Shown piece after piece: positions 23,211 to 35,330 of a stretch of 64,000 nt of DNA (positions within the stretch are counted from its first letter, which is position 1; every line of letters starts with the position of its first letter). This DNA comes from Chelydra serpentina (taxonomy: Eukaryota > Chordata > Testudines > Chelydridae), in assembly GCA_037349315.1 (NCBI GenBank), contig JBAIAC010000040.1:15766001-15830000 (forward strand), written 5' to 3'. The notes under the pieces were generated by a model. That model was not told the DNA's origin. It was given only the letters and a program-made list of their open reading frames with translations, and did no database searches. Position numbers and translations under genes: made by a program.

Positions 23211-25940
23211 CTACATAGAACCAATAACATAATAATCTCTAAATTTAACAGGCAGTACACCCTTATTAGCCCTCTGGGATCTTCTTAAATCTGGTGGTTC
23301 ATTACCCATATTTTCTATTTCCCTGTCCTCGGGTAATACTGGGTCAGCTTGAGGGATCTGGCCATTCTCATTAGGGTTTGGGTTTGCCCCACTCTGTTCC
23401 CCTCTGTATTCAGTGTGTGAGACTAGAACCATCCCCCAATCGGTTTCTCTCTCCTCAGGGTGTGCTGATGTACGCCTCCTATGGTCCCTGACTGGACTAA
23501 GAGTGCAATGTTTTAGTTGATCCCTATGTACTAGTCTCTGAGGGCCTCCTCGCTCAGGCCGGATGGTGTAAACTGGTAGCTCGGGAGTGTTGTGAGCAAC
23601 TACAATGTGGGGATTTGACTCCCACTTGTCCTGTATTTTATTATGCCCCTGTTGTCCATGGTTACGAACTAGTACACGGTCACCAGGTCTGATGAGAGCC
23701 CCACTGGACTTGCGATCATAAGTCCTTTTCCTACTTTGGGCTGTGTCTTTAGCTGTACGGAGAGCAACTTTGCTGGTTGTCTTTGGCCTGTAATGGACAC
23801 CTTTGACCCCGTCATCAAAACTGGTCACCTCATCATTAGAAAAGGCTTCTTGATGCTTCTCTGGCAACACCCTTAAGTTAGTCACCTGTGCAGGAATCAG
23901 CCCTTGGCATGCCGCTTGAACTGGAACTGGCAGTCTGCCACCACATCTTTCTTGAGGAAAAGTAACTTGTTCTCCCTTCTCCCCAAATGTTACCTTCACC
24001 TGAGGGATCGCCTCCTCAGGCTGCAACTCCATAGCCTTCACACTTGGGTTGAAAAGACTCACTGGTACTCTTCCTTTGATGGCACTAGTCAATACATTGG
24101 CTGACTGAAGTCCCTTAGGTAGGCTTGACCCAGATGTAGGCTCTACCAGCACTCGATATTCATTGGTATTTCCTGGCATCCAGCAGCGTTCATGAAGGAT
24201 CTTCTCTCTCCAAGGAGAAATAATCGTCTTCCGGTTTCTGCCGACTTTAACATTTCCAATCCACTTTGTGGGGCCCAGGGAATGACTCTGCGTCTCCGCT
24301 CGAGCCAGTACTCCACTCAGCACAGCATTCTTCTTAGCATGCCCATGACGGTTCATCCTCCTGGTTCCTTTTATTGGCAACTGTAGCTCTTTCAGCTCAC
24401 TAATGATGTTCATCCCTAGAATCCCTGGGACTCCTTCTCCTATATGGCTCCCTTCAGAGGCCTTGTCTTTCAGGATGAAGATGCATTTCCCTGGCAGTGT
24501 CTGGCCCATGTAGTCGATATCTGCTTCGAGGCATCCCACCACTGGGATTGCCAGTCCATTAACTGCTGTTAGATGTACAAACTGTGTGTTGTGCATGGTC
24601 AGCTCTTTATCTTTCAAATATTTTTGAAAATGTGATTCGGTAATGGTGGTGACTTCTGAGCCAGTATCTAACAAACATCTGGTTTTTACCCCTGCTATAC
24701 ATACTTCAGCCGTTAGACAGTCTCCAAATGCTCGCTTACAGAAGTCACTAGATATGCTGGTGCTGCCCATGTTCCTCTCAACACTGTATGCAGAGTGACT
24801 TTCCACCAAGGACAGGCCTAGGAATCCTTCTGCCACTGCTTGGCCTTTTACTGTAGATGGACCACTCGCTCCTGGTGCCCCATCGATTTCGAGTGCCTGG
24901 GACTCTGGTCTCCTTCTCAGTGTACAATCTCGGCTAGTATGTCCTGGCCTTTCACAGGTGTAACAAATGTACCTCCCTAGCTCATCCTTCAGTGGAGATC
25001 TTCGGGATCCTGGAGCTCTTGGATATTTTGGCACATTAGTGGAGGTATTTCCTTTCATCACCTCAGTCATCACTTTCATCATCTCCCCCTGTTGGACAGC
25101 CAGTTTTTGGACAGCTTCACTTAGGCTTTCCAATGTTAGCTGTGTTTGGGGCAGGGCCTTTTCCCCAGCAGCTGCATTCACTAGGCCCCCACTTTGTGTA
25201 TGGGGGTTAGGCTTGGCCCTCTCTGCCCCAGGAACTTCCTCTTCTTCTGACCACATAATGGCAGCCTGCATGAGTTCATGGAACTTTTTACTGGGCTCTT
25301 CCTTAAACCTCCTTTTCATTTCACGTCGGAGGGAGTCGTCCCGGAGCCCCAACACCAACTGCTCTTTTAGAAACATATCTGGGTCTGGAACTCGTTGAGA
25401 ATCTCGCCGCTCCACTTTGCTCATTCTCTCCTGAAGATCATATGCGTATGCCCGGATAGTTTCACCGGGCTCCTGCTTTCTCTCAAACAACTCCTTTAGT
25501 CGAGTTCCAATAGGTACCTTGTCTCCGTACACTTCCAGGAGGAGTTCAAACACCTTTTTCACATCTTTCTTGTCTGCCATTGCCATGAACTTTACTGTGG
25601 CCTTTGCCTGGTCCTTGAGGTGTTCCTCTATGAAGTCCACATGGTCTTCCTCAGGTACTCTTAGCACACGGAGAGCCGTCTTCACAGACTTGACCCACTC
25701 CTCTACTGTAATGTCTCCTGCTCTGGTCGGGAAGCCACCAAATTCTGTGACTTTCTGCTCCCATGGGACATAAATAGTAGGGGGTTTCTTAGCTTCTGCT
25801 GCCTGTTGGTCTATTACAGCCTTAGCCAGTGATAAGGCTTCTCTCTGTTCTGTTCTAGCTTGTTGTAATGCCTCAGCTTGGTCTGACAATCTGCGCTGAA
25901 GTTCAGCGACCTGGGCTTGTAGTTGTTCAATTCGAGCCAT
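23211..25940 (-). CDS. Gag-protease-integrase-tail fusion ORF
   Basis: An uninterrupted 909-codon ORF. Residues 1-50 form a Gln/Ala/Glu-rich coiled coil; about 60-235 is a gypsy-type capsid; 326-339 is a CCHC zinc knuckle (CYTCERPGHTSRDC); 423-431 is a retropepsin active site (LLDTGSEVT) with a GILGM motif at 506-510. After about residue 705 the frame passes straight into an integrase C-terminal tail (GDRVLVRN at 753-760, KIQDKWES at 768-775, then RLVHRDQLK at 802-810) and a charged end with RRSQRANKG (886-894). RT, RNase H and the integrase DDE core are absent, so the product cannot copy itself, though it could in principle assemble particles and cut. The start codon is about 100 bp after the 5' LTR. 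Not a host gene: it sits between fresh LTRs. Confidence 0.88.
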   Translation of the reverse strand: MARIEQLQAQVAELQRRLSDQAEALQQARTEQREALSLAKAVIDQQAAEAKKPPTIYVPWEQKVTEFGGFPTRAGDITVEEWVKSVKTALRVLRVPEEDHVDFIEEHLKDQAKATVKFMAMADKKDVKKVFELLLEVYGDKVPIGTRLKELFERKQEPGETIRAYAYDLQERMSKVERRDSQRVPDPDMFLKEQLVLGLRDDSLRREMKRRFKEEPSKKFHELMQAAIMWSEEEEVPGAERAKPNPHTQSGGLVNAAAGEKALPQTQLTLESLSEAVQKLAVQQGEMMKVMTEVMKGNTSTNVPKYPRAPGSRRSPLKDELGRYICYTCERPGHTSRDCTLRRRPESQALEIDGAPGASGPSTVKGQAVAEGFLGLSLVESHSAYSVERNMGSTSISSDFCKRAFGDCLTAEVCIAGVKTRCLLDTGSEVTTITESHFQKYLKDKELTMHNTQFVHLTAVNGLAIPVVGCLEADIDYMGQTLPGKCIFILKDKASEGSHIGEGVPGILGMNIISELKELQLPIKGTRRMNRHGHAKKNAVLSGVLARAETQSHSLGPTKWIGNVKVGRNRKTIISPWREKILHERCWMPGNTNEYRVLVEPTSGSSLPKGLQSANVLTSAIKGRVPVSLFNPSVKAMELQPEEAIPQVKVTFGEKGEQVTFPQERCGGRLPVPVQAACQGLIPAQVTNLRVLPEKHQEAFSNDEVTSFDDGVKGVHYRPKTTSKVALRTAKDTAQSRKRTYDRKSSGALIRPGDRVLVRNHGQQGHNKIQDKWESNPHIVVAHNTPELPVYTIRPERGGPQRLVHRDQLKHCTLSPVRDHRRRTSAHPEERETDWGMVLVSHTEYRGEQSGANPNPNENGQIPQADPVLPEDREIENMGNEPPDLRRSQRANKGVLPVKFRDYYVIGSM

Positions 25941-26018
25941 GGTAGGGTTCTTGACTAGGCCTGGACAGTGCTACCAGAACTCAACCAGTAAACCAATGGG
26001 GTGGACCCTGTGGATAGG

Positions 26019-26036
26019 ATCCTGTTCGTGACGCCA
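26019..26036 (-). promoter_or_regulatory. Primer-binding site of Gypsy element
   Basis: On the minus strand TGGCGTCACGAACAGGAT begins four bases after the 5' LTR. It starts with the TGG that pairs with a tRNA CCA end. I cannot name the tRNA with certainty. Confidence 0.7.
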
Positions 26037-26040
26037 ATTA

Positions 26041-27335
26041 TGTAAGCGGGGGAATAGTCCCGCTATTGTGGGGAACTTTCCTCGTCTCTGCACTACCCCG
26101 GTGAAATGGGCTAGCGGAAGGATCTCAGTCCTCGCTCCCACCTCCTTTACCCCAGAGGCCTCCCTGCCCTCGAGGACTCCCCTTGTACTCTCCTGTCTGG
26201 CAGAGTCCTTGTAACCCCAACAAGGCTGGGCCCAGGATTCCTGGGGGGCTCGACCCCCAACCTTGCTGTGGTCACCTAGGTCAGGGGCTAGGGTGTCCCC
26301 ACTCCGGGGTACTCTCTCTGTACAGGATGCTTCCCTGACCCACTGATCACTGCATACAATTCAAAGCAAATGCAAATTATTTAATTAACAATTAATTTGT
26401 AACAGGAATAAGGAAAAATGGGAAAGGCTAATGAAAACACATCACCCTGCTCCGTGGCAGGGAACATCACAACAGTGTCTCTAAAATGTCAGGGCAGTTC
26501 AGTCTGTTCCTGTGCAAGTCCCAGGCTCCTTCTCAGGTCCTGGCTGTGCTGCAGGGACGCTGCTTGGACACTTGTTCTGGCGGTGGCCACACGCTCGCAG
26601 GCTCTCGGTGGCAGGACCCTTCTTCCCAGCGTTGCCCCAGCCCTGTCAGGGTTTAGATCCCCCTGCAAGTCTGGCCTGCAGGGCCCCTTGGCTGAGGCCT
26701 CTCCCTGTGCTGGGCCCACTGCCCAGGGTCCCCCTCGCTCTCCCCAGCTGCTCACCGCACCCGGCTCCGGACTGCTCCAGCCCCACCGCTCTGCCTCAGC
26801 TCCAGCTCCTCTGCCTCTGCACGGCTGCTGCTGCTGCTCTGCCTCCAGCTGCCTGGGCTGCTGCCCTGGCCCCTCTGGCACTGGCTGCTACAGCTTCTCC
26901 CCCCAGGGCAGGTCTGTGTCTCTGGGCTGCACCTCTGCTGCCAGGGCAGGTCTGTCTCACTGGGCTGCACCTCTGCTCCCAGGGCAGGTCTGTCTCACTG
27001 GGCTGCACCTCTGCTCCCAGGGCAGGTCTGTCTCACTGGGCTGCTTTTCTGGCCCCTCCAGATCTGGCCCAGCTCAGCTCAGCTCTGGCCTCTGGCTTCT
27101 GCCCTCTCCTCAGCTCGGCCCCACTCACTCTGACTCCGGCAACTCCAGCTCACACGGAGGACGGGATTCACCCTGACCTCCTGACTCCCTGATTCGCCTG
27201 CCCGCCCTGTCAATCAGGCTGACCTGGAGCATTGGCCTCTCCCCATTGCCCCTGGGGACTGTCAGTCCCATCGACCCTTCCCCTTTTGGTACTGGGAGCT
27301 CTGAATGTTAGTAAGGGGATAACAGTCCCCTTACA
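26041..27335 (-). repeat. 5' LTR of Gypsy element
   Basis: 1295 bp from TGTAAG to CTTACA (plus-strand reading), including the 38-bp repeat array at 26905-27044. As the upstream LTR on the minus strand it should hold the promoter. I saw no clear TATA box. Confidence 0.92.
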
Positions 27336-27339
27336 GATG

Positions 27340-28779
27340 CACTGTGAAAAGGAACCAGTTTTGCCACAGTTGCTCCCCAATAGGAGAGGAGAAAATAGCG
27401 GTGAAGAAGCTCTACTAACAGCTTTCACTGGCCCCTGAGGGTTATCTAGATTAGAGTTACCAGGGATTGTCTGCATTAGACGTTCCTAACAGGGGTGAAT
27501 TCATTGCCAATTAACTCAAGGTAGTAACACATATGTAAAGGCAGGTGTTGGTGCTCCCGAAATGTTTGAGGTTTATGTTAGGGCTTGGAGGCCTTGATGC
27601 ACAGTTGCTAGAGTGAAAAGGCGGGGACTTTTTCCTGTTAGATCCTCTCCTGTTACAATGAAACTCTGTAGGGGTATATTTCACCCTGTGCAGAAGGCCT
27701 GAACAAAGTCTATGGACCACTCAACTCCTATCTTGAATGCTTACGTAGGATCGCACTTGGTCCGTAGACCTTGTTTTAGCCCTCCACCCAGGAATAAATT
27801 TCACCCTTATGTTTCCCCACCCTCGCTGTAATAGGAGGCCACTACATTAGGATTGTAAACATTTTTTTTTTTTAGTTTACAGCTCCACAGCTGCTTGACT
27901 GTATCCCTTTGGCAGCAGCTTTAGCCATGCATGAACGGCACAATTAGTTGTCTTCATTTCAGCAGGATGCAACATACCTGCAGTATTCACACCTCATACA
28001 AACTTACAGGACTCTACCAATGAATTTCATCCACCTTTGTCACTGTAAGCTATTGTTGTGGGGTTTATTTCCCCCTCAGTAGCATGTAGGTCACCAGACA
28101 GCCTTAGGGACCCACGAGCTGACAGTCAATCCTTAATTTTGAATCTGTCTGTGCATCAAGTTTTCTGGAGGCAATAAAAGCCAAGGCTGACTTCTTTTTG
28201 CATGGTCGTCATTACATGTCTTTCCCAGGACAATATTGTTGCCAGTATCATTTTTTAAAGAAACAAAAATGAAAAAGGTTCAACAAGGTCCCACTTGCCT
28301 TTTTTTTTAAGTGGCTCAGTCAAAATTTAAGGAGCCCATATTCCTCCATGAAAAGGTCATTTATATTTTCAGTTGAAATGTCTCGTTTTCTTTGTGCCTG
28401 CCACTTAACCTTGCAGATTAACCATCGTTAATGTCATTACCCATGAGCATGTAGGGGTTATTGCTTTGCGCTCAACGGGTTGCTGAATCTGCTTGCATTG
28501 AAACCATTCCACATGCGAGCCCAGAAAGTCACTCAATGCTCTAGACAACGATTTGGAATAAAATATATACAGGACAAACAAAATGTATTTTAAAACTAAT
28601 ACAAGACAACGTAAATTTAGAGCAGGGCAATAAAAAAGTGACTGGGATGAAGGACAAACACCTCAGAAAGGGCTAGAAGACTCCGTACAGGATGTAAAAA
28701 TAGACTTGTAAGGAGCTGGTTTTGTCACTGATTGAATATGGAGATGAAGATAATAAAAATAAATAATTAGCATTTCCCA
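27340..28779. other. Intergenic, nothing recognised
   Basis: Mixed-composition sequence with poly-T tracts near 27862 and 28300. No exon, domain or named repeat was identified. Confidence 0.4.
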
Positions 28780-29050
28780 AGTTCCTTCCTTCTGAAATCT
28801 CAAAGAACTTAGCAGAAGTGAATACAGTCCCACAGTCCCCCTCCGATGGAGGTAAGTATTACCTTCCCATTTTACAGGCTCATCTGTCTTAATGCATCCA
28901 TTTTCAACAGTGGTCTCTAATTTTGGGTGTCCCCGTTTTTGGGTGACCAACTTGAGGCATTTAGGATCTGCTATGCAGAGGTGCTGAGCGCAGCTTCCGG
29001 CGGCCACCCAAAAAATGGAGGCAACTGAAATTAGAGCCCACTTTTCAAAT
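28780..29050. repeat. Ancient dispersed repeats
   Basis: About 28785-28880 has the pattern 'tctgaaatctcaaagaacttagc ... attaccttcccattttacagg' of an old amniote repeat. About 28915-29050 is a member of the 'gattttcaaa...gtgctgagc' palindromic family seen at 32810, 48655 and 55010. Confidence 0.4.
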
Positions 29051-30396
29051 ATATGCTGTTTGTGGAAATAGTGTCTTGTTATGTGCTTTCTGAATCCTTT
29101 GATCATGCTACCTTGGAATCCTTTCTGACACTAAATTGCAGGATGTGCCAGTTGGACAATACAGAAAAAAAGACATTTTCCCAAATCATTTTGTCTGTGG
29201 CTCATTTCGTTGCAGAAGCTACAAGGACCTTTTGCAGGTCTCGCTCTACTTCTCTCCCATGCCCAGTGGCTCCTGGTCCTCTCTGTGCTTTTGCTGCTTT
29301 TGTTCTGTCCTCTGAGCCTGGTTTGCATGTCCCAACACCCCCTTTGCTGCCTGCGTGGCTTCCCTGTTTTTCCCAGTGTGTCTCACTTTGGAAAAACCCA
29401 CCATCTGCCTTAAACAGACTGGGTATAGAAGGTTCAGTGACTCATCATTCAGTCACATGCACGCTGCTTTTTCCAAATATGCTTATTTGGCTTGAACAGA
29501 ACCTTACAGCTAAGGAGCTTAGAGATCTCTGCTTGGATCTTGGAATACCTATGCTTTCATAGTACTGCAAGATCATATCTCAGAAGGGTTCACCTAGCCT
29601 TAATCTTTCTGAAATAATTAACTAAAATGAGCAGCATGCAGTCTAATGTGTGGGGATCATTAGAATAAGATTTAACCCCCCTAAATCCTACACACTTGAT
29701 GTAGAGCACCTTTTGTTTGGGAAGAGGTGTCACTGGCCAAATAATTCCTCTGTTCCAGTGTTGGCTGGCTGGCTGCAGCCCTCCACTCCAGAAGTGGCTG
29801 CATTTCAATGAGGCTGTATACACAATAAGTGCAATTCTTTAGGATGAAAGTTACTAAATATCAAATATATGTTAATATAAAGTTCTCTGGTATCTTTTGG
29901 TTTGATGCATACTGCAGCCACTTGCTACTCATAGTTATTTAAGATAGCTCAGGCCATCTTTGGTGGGCAAACTTTCTCTAACTGTAGCAAGACTTTTGTT
30001 GATGAAAGTTGCATGCAAGGGTAGGAATGTTCCCAGTTAGCTGTAATACAGCAGGCGCCAGCCATAACATTTGCATGAGAAACAGAAAGGTGATGAGGAA
30101 ATCAAATCTAAAGGCAAAATGGAGTGAGTCACTTGGTGAAACTGTAATAACTCTGCTGTTATTTGCTGTACCCTGAAACCAGGGCAATAGGAGAGATCTG
30201 TAATAATAGTTCGGGTGCAAGCAGCCAGAATAACAAGAACTCACCCAGTCTCTCTCACAGCAGAACTGCTGACCAGGTCAACTAGCCCACTGCTGTTTGC
30301 CTCAGTCATCATTGCTTTAGCAGCTCTATTTGATTAATATAAACGTTGTAACATGTGACTGAACTCTGCAACTGAAATGTCTATAATTTTATGTGA
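29051..30396. other. Intergenic with one old repeat
   Basis: About 29770-29830 (agaagtggctgcatttcaatgagg) belongs to an ancient repeat also at 37530 and 53810. The 169-codon open frame at 29053-29562 shows no domain and no conserved splice sites. Nothing else is recognised. Confidence 0.35.
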
Positions 30397-30478
30397 GACA
30401 AGGTGGGTGACTTCTGTTGGTGAAAGAGACAAGCTTTCGAGCTCCACACACTCTTCTGCAGGTCTGGGAAAGATGTTT
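30397..30478 (+). repeat. Fragment of dispersed repeat
   Basis: The words gacaaggtgggtga, ttctgttggtgaaagagacaagc and ctgcaggtctgggaaagatg match the repeat found as an inverted pair at 46420-46600. Confidence 0.55.
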
Positions 30479-32809
30479 TTATGTTACCATTATTATATTT
30501 TGGAATTTGACCTTCAGGTTGATGAATTCCTCAGACAAAGCCAGCATAATTTATTTGCAAAGCAGGTGGGGTTCAGAAAAATAGCATTTAATGCCTCTCA
30601 TTGCTATGTTCTGGGTTCACCTGATAAAAGATTTTGAGCACCATATCATTAAGTGATTATTTATGCTATGCTCTTCAGTTTCATCCTTCTTGATGATAAA
30701 GTTATGATCTTGTTAGTAAAAAATTAACACACCTCAAAGGATGATGAAAAACGCCTGTATTGAAACATGTTGGATTTATATTTTTACTGCACTTGCAGTT
30801 TTTATACAGGATTTACTGTTTGTGGCGGTTATTTTTCCTGATTCACAGATTAAAACAACCTTGAATTTTTGTTGTGCATTGAACCAGCAGGTTCCTGCAG
30901 GGAATTTGGTATTTGACTTTTTAATGGAAAATGAAACAACCACTAAATAACCCCTATTTTGTTTGTATATTTCTCAAGATTAAAGGTTGTCAGCCTGGCC
31001 ACTCTATAACGTTATAGTCATGTATTTCAAAGCCAGTTGCATTAGATTTCATCCTTCACTATTTAAGGTCTGATTCTGCAGCCTTTACTCACAATAAGCA
31101 GTACTTAGGCAAATAGCCCCACAACTGAACCGTTATGCTAATTTCGGGCATTGGGTGATCTCCAGAAGCTGGATGTCACAGATAACAACAACAAATTCTA
31201 GGATACTTTGATTTGAACAAAGTCTAAAACAATGCTACATTGCAAGGGGAGGTGCCATACTTCAGGGTTGAAGATTATTTACTAAGAAGAAAGGTCATTA
31301 TATGATATAAATAGGATTCTTGATTTTAGGTTAAAACTAGGCTGGGAAGTATCAGATTTTATTGATTTCACCATATGCACACAAACTGGTGAACAAATAT
31401 TTCCAGCGATAATAATCAAAATGCACAGACAGGCAAAGTAGGAAAAATGCTGCTCGAGAACTTATCACAGTTTGATTGAAGGATAGTTACTTGGTATATT
31501 TTGACTTGTGATGATGAAACTTTAACTTTTTGAATCTCAATGTCTACTATCATTAAATAGTTATTGGCTGACCCCTTTCCTCAGTAACTTCCCACCATTG
31601 TGAAAATTTAAACAGATGAAAATAGAAAAAAGCTTGAAAATAAACATTGATATTATCCATCAAAATTAGAAAAAAATAAAAATTGAATTCTGCCAAGCCG
31701 TGTTAAAACAAATAAAACACACAGCCTGAAAGCAAGCATATCAAAATGAAGTTGGTAATGGAAAGAATACAGTGAAAATCCCCCAAGTGTACATTTTTTG
31801 CAATGTTGAAAATGTTTTGCATAGTGGCCAGATGGACCCTAAAAAGCAAGCGAATACACTGACAACTATGGGAACTGCTTGAGTTTGTAAGGGCTTTTCA
31901 ATACAAGTAAAGCATGCAGAGCCAGGATCATAATGACAGTTCCTTAGAGTATAAACAGCAGGCTCATGGAAAATGGAAAACAGGTTTACTTATAAGTCTG
32001 ATGGAAATTAGTGGCTAAGTATGTCCAAGAAACACAAGGGATTGTAAAACAAGTGTTGAACCATATGTATTCTCAAAAGAGAAGCAAAAACTCTCTCTCA
32101 CACATACACACACACACTTTCTTGGACAAACAGGCTCACTAATTCATATCTGCACGTATTACTATATGAAGTCTCACTAGTAGCCTTTCACTAATGCTGA
32201 GTTTATTATTCAGAAAGCAGCCTCTTATTATCTGTTCAAGACCTTTGGCCAATTTCCAGTGCTTGTCTTAGCAACAATGCCCACAGAACTGCGTTTAAAT
32301 ATGGCTCCAATGCAGTTGCTCCATAAACCGGTTGTAACACAGTTGAGCTGCCCTGTGTGGACATAATACAAATTTAAATTAAAAAACATAGTGGAGGCTC
32401 AGCTTTGCTGTTGTGTTTGGTCTATGTTTAAATATAATTTTTCCATGTCTGCTTTTTCTGCCATAGAGGAGCCCAGCTTTGGATTAAATTACTCAGGAAC
32501 GTGTTCTCTCTCTCTCTGTCACCGCCGCCTCCACAAACATCTTTTGATGTAGCTTCCATCTTTACTTTCTAAACAGCAGGTGAGAATAGCCACAAAACCT
32601 GTCAATCTGGCTTCCAGACCTGTGCTTCCACCCCAAGGACCAGCAGATCCTGAGGATTCCAGCGGTGGAGTGAAGTCTGGAAGTTGATAGCTACCAAAAG
32701 ATGCCTTGACTGTGCCTATGTAAGAACCCCCTGTTCGGCGTGTGTTACATGATCCGCTCTGTGTTTGGTGCACAAAGGATGTGAATAGAGGCCAGAGGAC
32801 TTAAAACCA
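30479..32809. other. Intergenic with simple repeats
   Basis: Short (CA)n at about 32098-32118 and (TC)n at about 32504-32519. No gene evidence on either strand. Confidence 0.4.
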
Positions 32810-33045
32810 GATTTTCAAAGGAGCTCCGGAGCCAGGTTTTTCAGTGACCAGCCCCCACGACTTTGGCCAGATTTTCAAAAGTGTTCAGCACCCACCAGCT
32901 TCTGATGTAATACTTTTGTCCAGATTCTCACAAGGGCTCAACACTCAATGTGCACCCAGCATGCTGAGAACTTTTAGAAACATGGGGCACTTATTTGGAT
33001 GCCTAAATGGGAGCTGAGCCTTTTGAAAAATCTGTATTTTAGTGC
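32810..33045. repeat. Palindromic 'gattttcaaa' repeat
   Basis: The phrases ccagattttcaaaggagc, cagattttcaaaagtgttcagcaccc and the terminal gagctgagccttttgaaaaatctg form an imperfect inverted structure. Related copies are at 48655-48840 and 55010-55250. Confidence 0.5.
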
Positions 33046-35099
33046 TTTAGCTCCGGACGTCGTATGCTATGGTGATGAGTGTGCTGTAAAAATCTATATC
33101 GACTAGAAAAGTATTGGTCCTTGGTTCAATCCCTGGTAAAAACCAAGATACACATGCTGGAGTTACCTTGTAGATGCTAGGCCAACAAGTGCAGTCCTGG
33201 TATAAGTTCACTGGCTTTGGTGGAGTTACACGAGGGCTGAACTGGGTGCACTGTGTAGAAATCTCGGCACTGGGAGAGCAGAGAAGAAATTGTTGTTGTA
33301 AATGCAAACTCTACAGAAACAGAAACACCCAACTTGCTTGAGGCATAGAGAGGGAGTGCACTAGATCTGGTTCTTATGCAACCGTACTCTTTACAATACC
33401 CTAGGATGTTCCTGTACAAACAGGTGTATCTGTGCTTAAGTGTTCCCATCAGTCGCAGTAAGAGGGCATGTGTATTCAGGAGAGAGGACCTCCCGCTTGT
33501 AAAATGGTACCCTCCAAAAACATCAAGCGCTTTCTGCTATTAAATCCTTTAATGCATACATTGCTCTCCGGTGCTGAACTGCAGAACTAGATTCAGAGAA
33601 GACAAGACCAGCTGTCAGAAGCTCTGCACATCAAAGCCACAGCACTGCTGCTGGGGCTTTTTTCTTTGCAGCATTACAACACGGTGGATTAGTCTCTGAT
33701 CTCTGCAGCAGAATCCTTCCAAGCTGAAGCTCTGTGGCCTTTAGTGCTGCACAAAATACTGGACCATTGGGCTTTCCATCTGACAAGGCTTATTTTGCCC
33801 TTGGTTGCTCATGAGTAAGTCCCAGTGTAGTCAACACAATCAAGACCCAAGGGCAGAATTTGGCCCATTGTGCTTAGCAGGGAGACTGAGTTTTAGCTGA
33901 AAGGGTGGGATCCCTTTCACAGAATGACTGAGACGCAGTGCATGGTAGAGCACCAGCCCCCCATGGAGAGTTGGGGCAGGGATATAGTGTTTAGCACCAT
34001 TGCTGGTGCTATGACTACCCAAGCCAATGGGCCAAATTTAATCTGTGCACTAATGCAGGGACAGAGGAGAGGTGGCTTATATCGCCCCTATTTAGGGACT
34101 GCTGGGGGCTGGTTTGGCTCCCAGCACAGGCTGCCTTAATTTGTACCTAATTCACCCTCCCTTCTTGGACCCAGTCAGCTCCCAGTCTTCTCTGCATAGG
34201 GAAAGCTAACCAGGTGCAAAGGGGCCACAGTGCAGTAGAAAATTCCCTTGATTGTGTTCAGGCTGCTCGAATGTCAGATGGTTGCCCCCTGCAAGTTGGG
34301 AAGGGCCCTCTTGCTGCTCCCTTCCTCCCCCTGCCTGTGATTTAGGCAGCCGGAATAGTTCTTTCATTGTAATTATAATTACAATTTGCTACAAGTTCCT
34401 GCAGTCAGACAGCTGCACTTCTCACACCGTGCCATGATGCAGCAGTTTCTTTCGTTTGGGGAAAGCACAGAGGTTTGTAGCAATGTGTGACTTGGAGACC
34501 CAGCTGCTTAATTATGGCTGAAATATGGAGCTATGCATAATGTACAGTTACCAGGACTGCAGCCAGCTAATATGTGGATGTTGGTAACGCAAGGCTTTCC
34601 GGCTCTGAGACGTGCCATCCTGGGGCTTCCCTCTTCATGTCTTCTTCGTGATTTCAGAGGCCACTTGATCGGCTTCCCAGCCAAAAGAGGATTTTTCTAT
34701 CTGCCAAAGCTATAAGCTCCCTGGGAGAACAAAATGTTCAATTGATTCTTCTGCCTCTTGCAGCACTGTCAATACCAACGGTTCTACACTTCGAATTGAG
34801 CTCACAACGGTGCTACTAGCAGGAGAGACGGAATGATGGGGGGTTTGCAGCTGGGATGCACAGAAAGATACACGACTGCGCAGTGCAAGCCCGTACCGGA
34901 TCAAAGGGACACAAGGGGAATTTGGGCAGTGCGATGGAATGAACTCCAAAGGAGTGTTTCTAAAAGCATCACAAGACCGTGTCAATGATAAAACGCCATC
35001 CTTCAGGGATGTTATATAACGTCTCTTGACTGTACTTGGTAGCTAAATATAAAAGAGAGAGCGATTGTGCGCTAATATAAAATGATGCTACAGGATTGC
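33046..35099. other. Intergenic, nothing recognised
   Basis: Only short open frames and ordinary-composition sequence; no splice-bounded coding segment was found. Confidence 0.35.
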
Positions 35100-35330
35100 T
35101 TTGCTTGGGAGGGTGTATGAGAGTGAGGGACTTGGCTTCAGCACCACTCAATTCTATTTCCATCTCTCCCGCTAATTTGCTGTGTGACTTTGGGAAATAA
35201 ATTTCATCTCTCTCTCTGCCACAGTTTTTGCCTCTCTTTAAAATGGGGACAATAATATTTCATTCTCTTACAGCTGTGTTGTAAAGGCTAATGAATGTTT
35301 GCAAAGTAACGTTAGATTCCTGATCTAAGC
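35100..35330 (+). repeat. MIR SINE, near full length
   Basis: In order: gggacttggcttcagc, tctatttccatctctccc, tgctgtgtgactttgggaaa, then aaaatggggacaataat and a 3' part (gttgtaaaggctaatgaatg). This is the MIR core and 3' layout on the plus strand. Confidence 0.7.

Larger units (their letters stand above)
21735..27339 (-). mobile_element. Non-autonomous Gypsy-type LTR retrotransposon
   Basis: A complete insertion of 5597 bp (21739-27335) lies between 4-bp duplications gatg (21735-21738 and 27336-27339). It is transcribed leftwards: 5' LTR 26041-27335, primer-binding site 26019-26036, a single ORF 25940-23211, polypurine tract 23035-23046, 3' LTR 21739-23034. LTRs start TGTAAG and end CTTACA. 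The internal region is only about 3.0 kb because reverse transcriptase, RNase H and the integrase core are missing, so it depends on a helper. The two LTRs differ, by eye, at one substitution (22578 versus 26880) and one 1-bp indel (near 22914 versus 27216), so the insertion is young. Confidence 0.9.

Noticed and set aside
23211..25940. Host-domesticated Gag gene
   Set aside because: Flanking LTRs are nearly identical with TSD, PBS and PPT present, so it is a recent insertion rather than an old captured gene.
29053..29562. 169-codon plus-strand frame
   Set aside because: No recognisable domain, atypical composition, no supporting splice sites.
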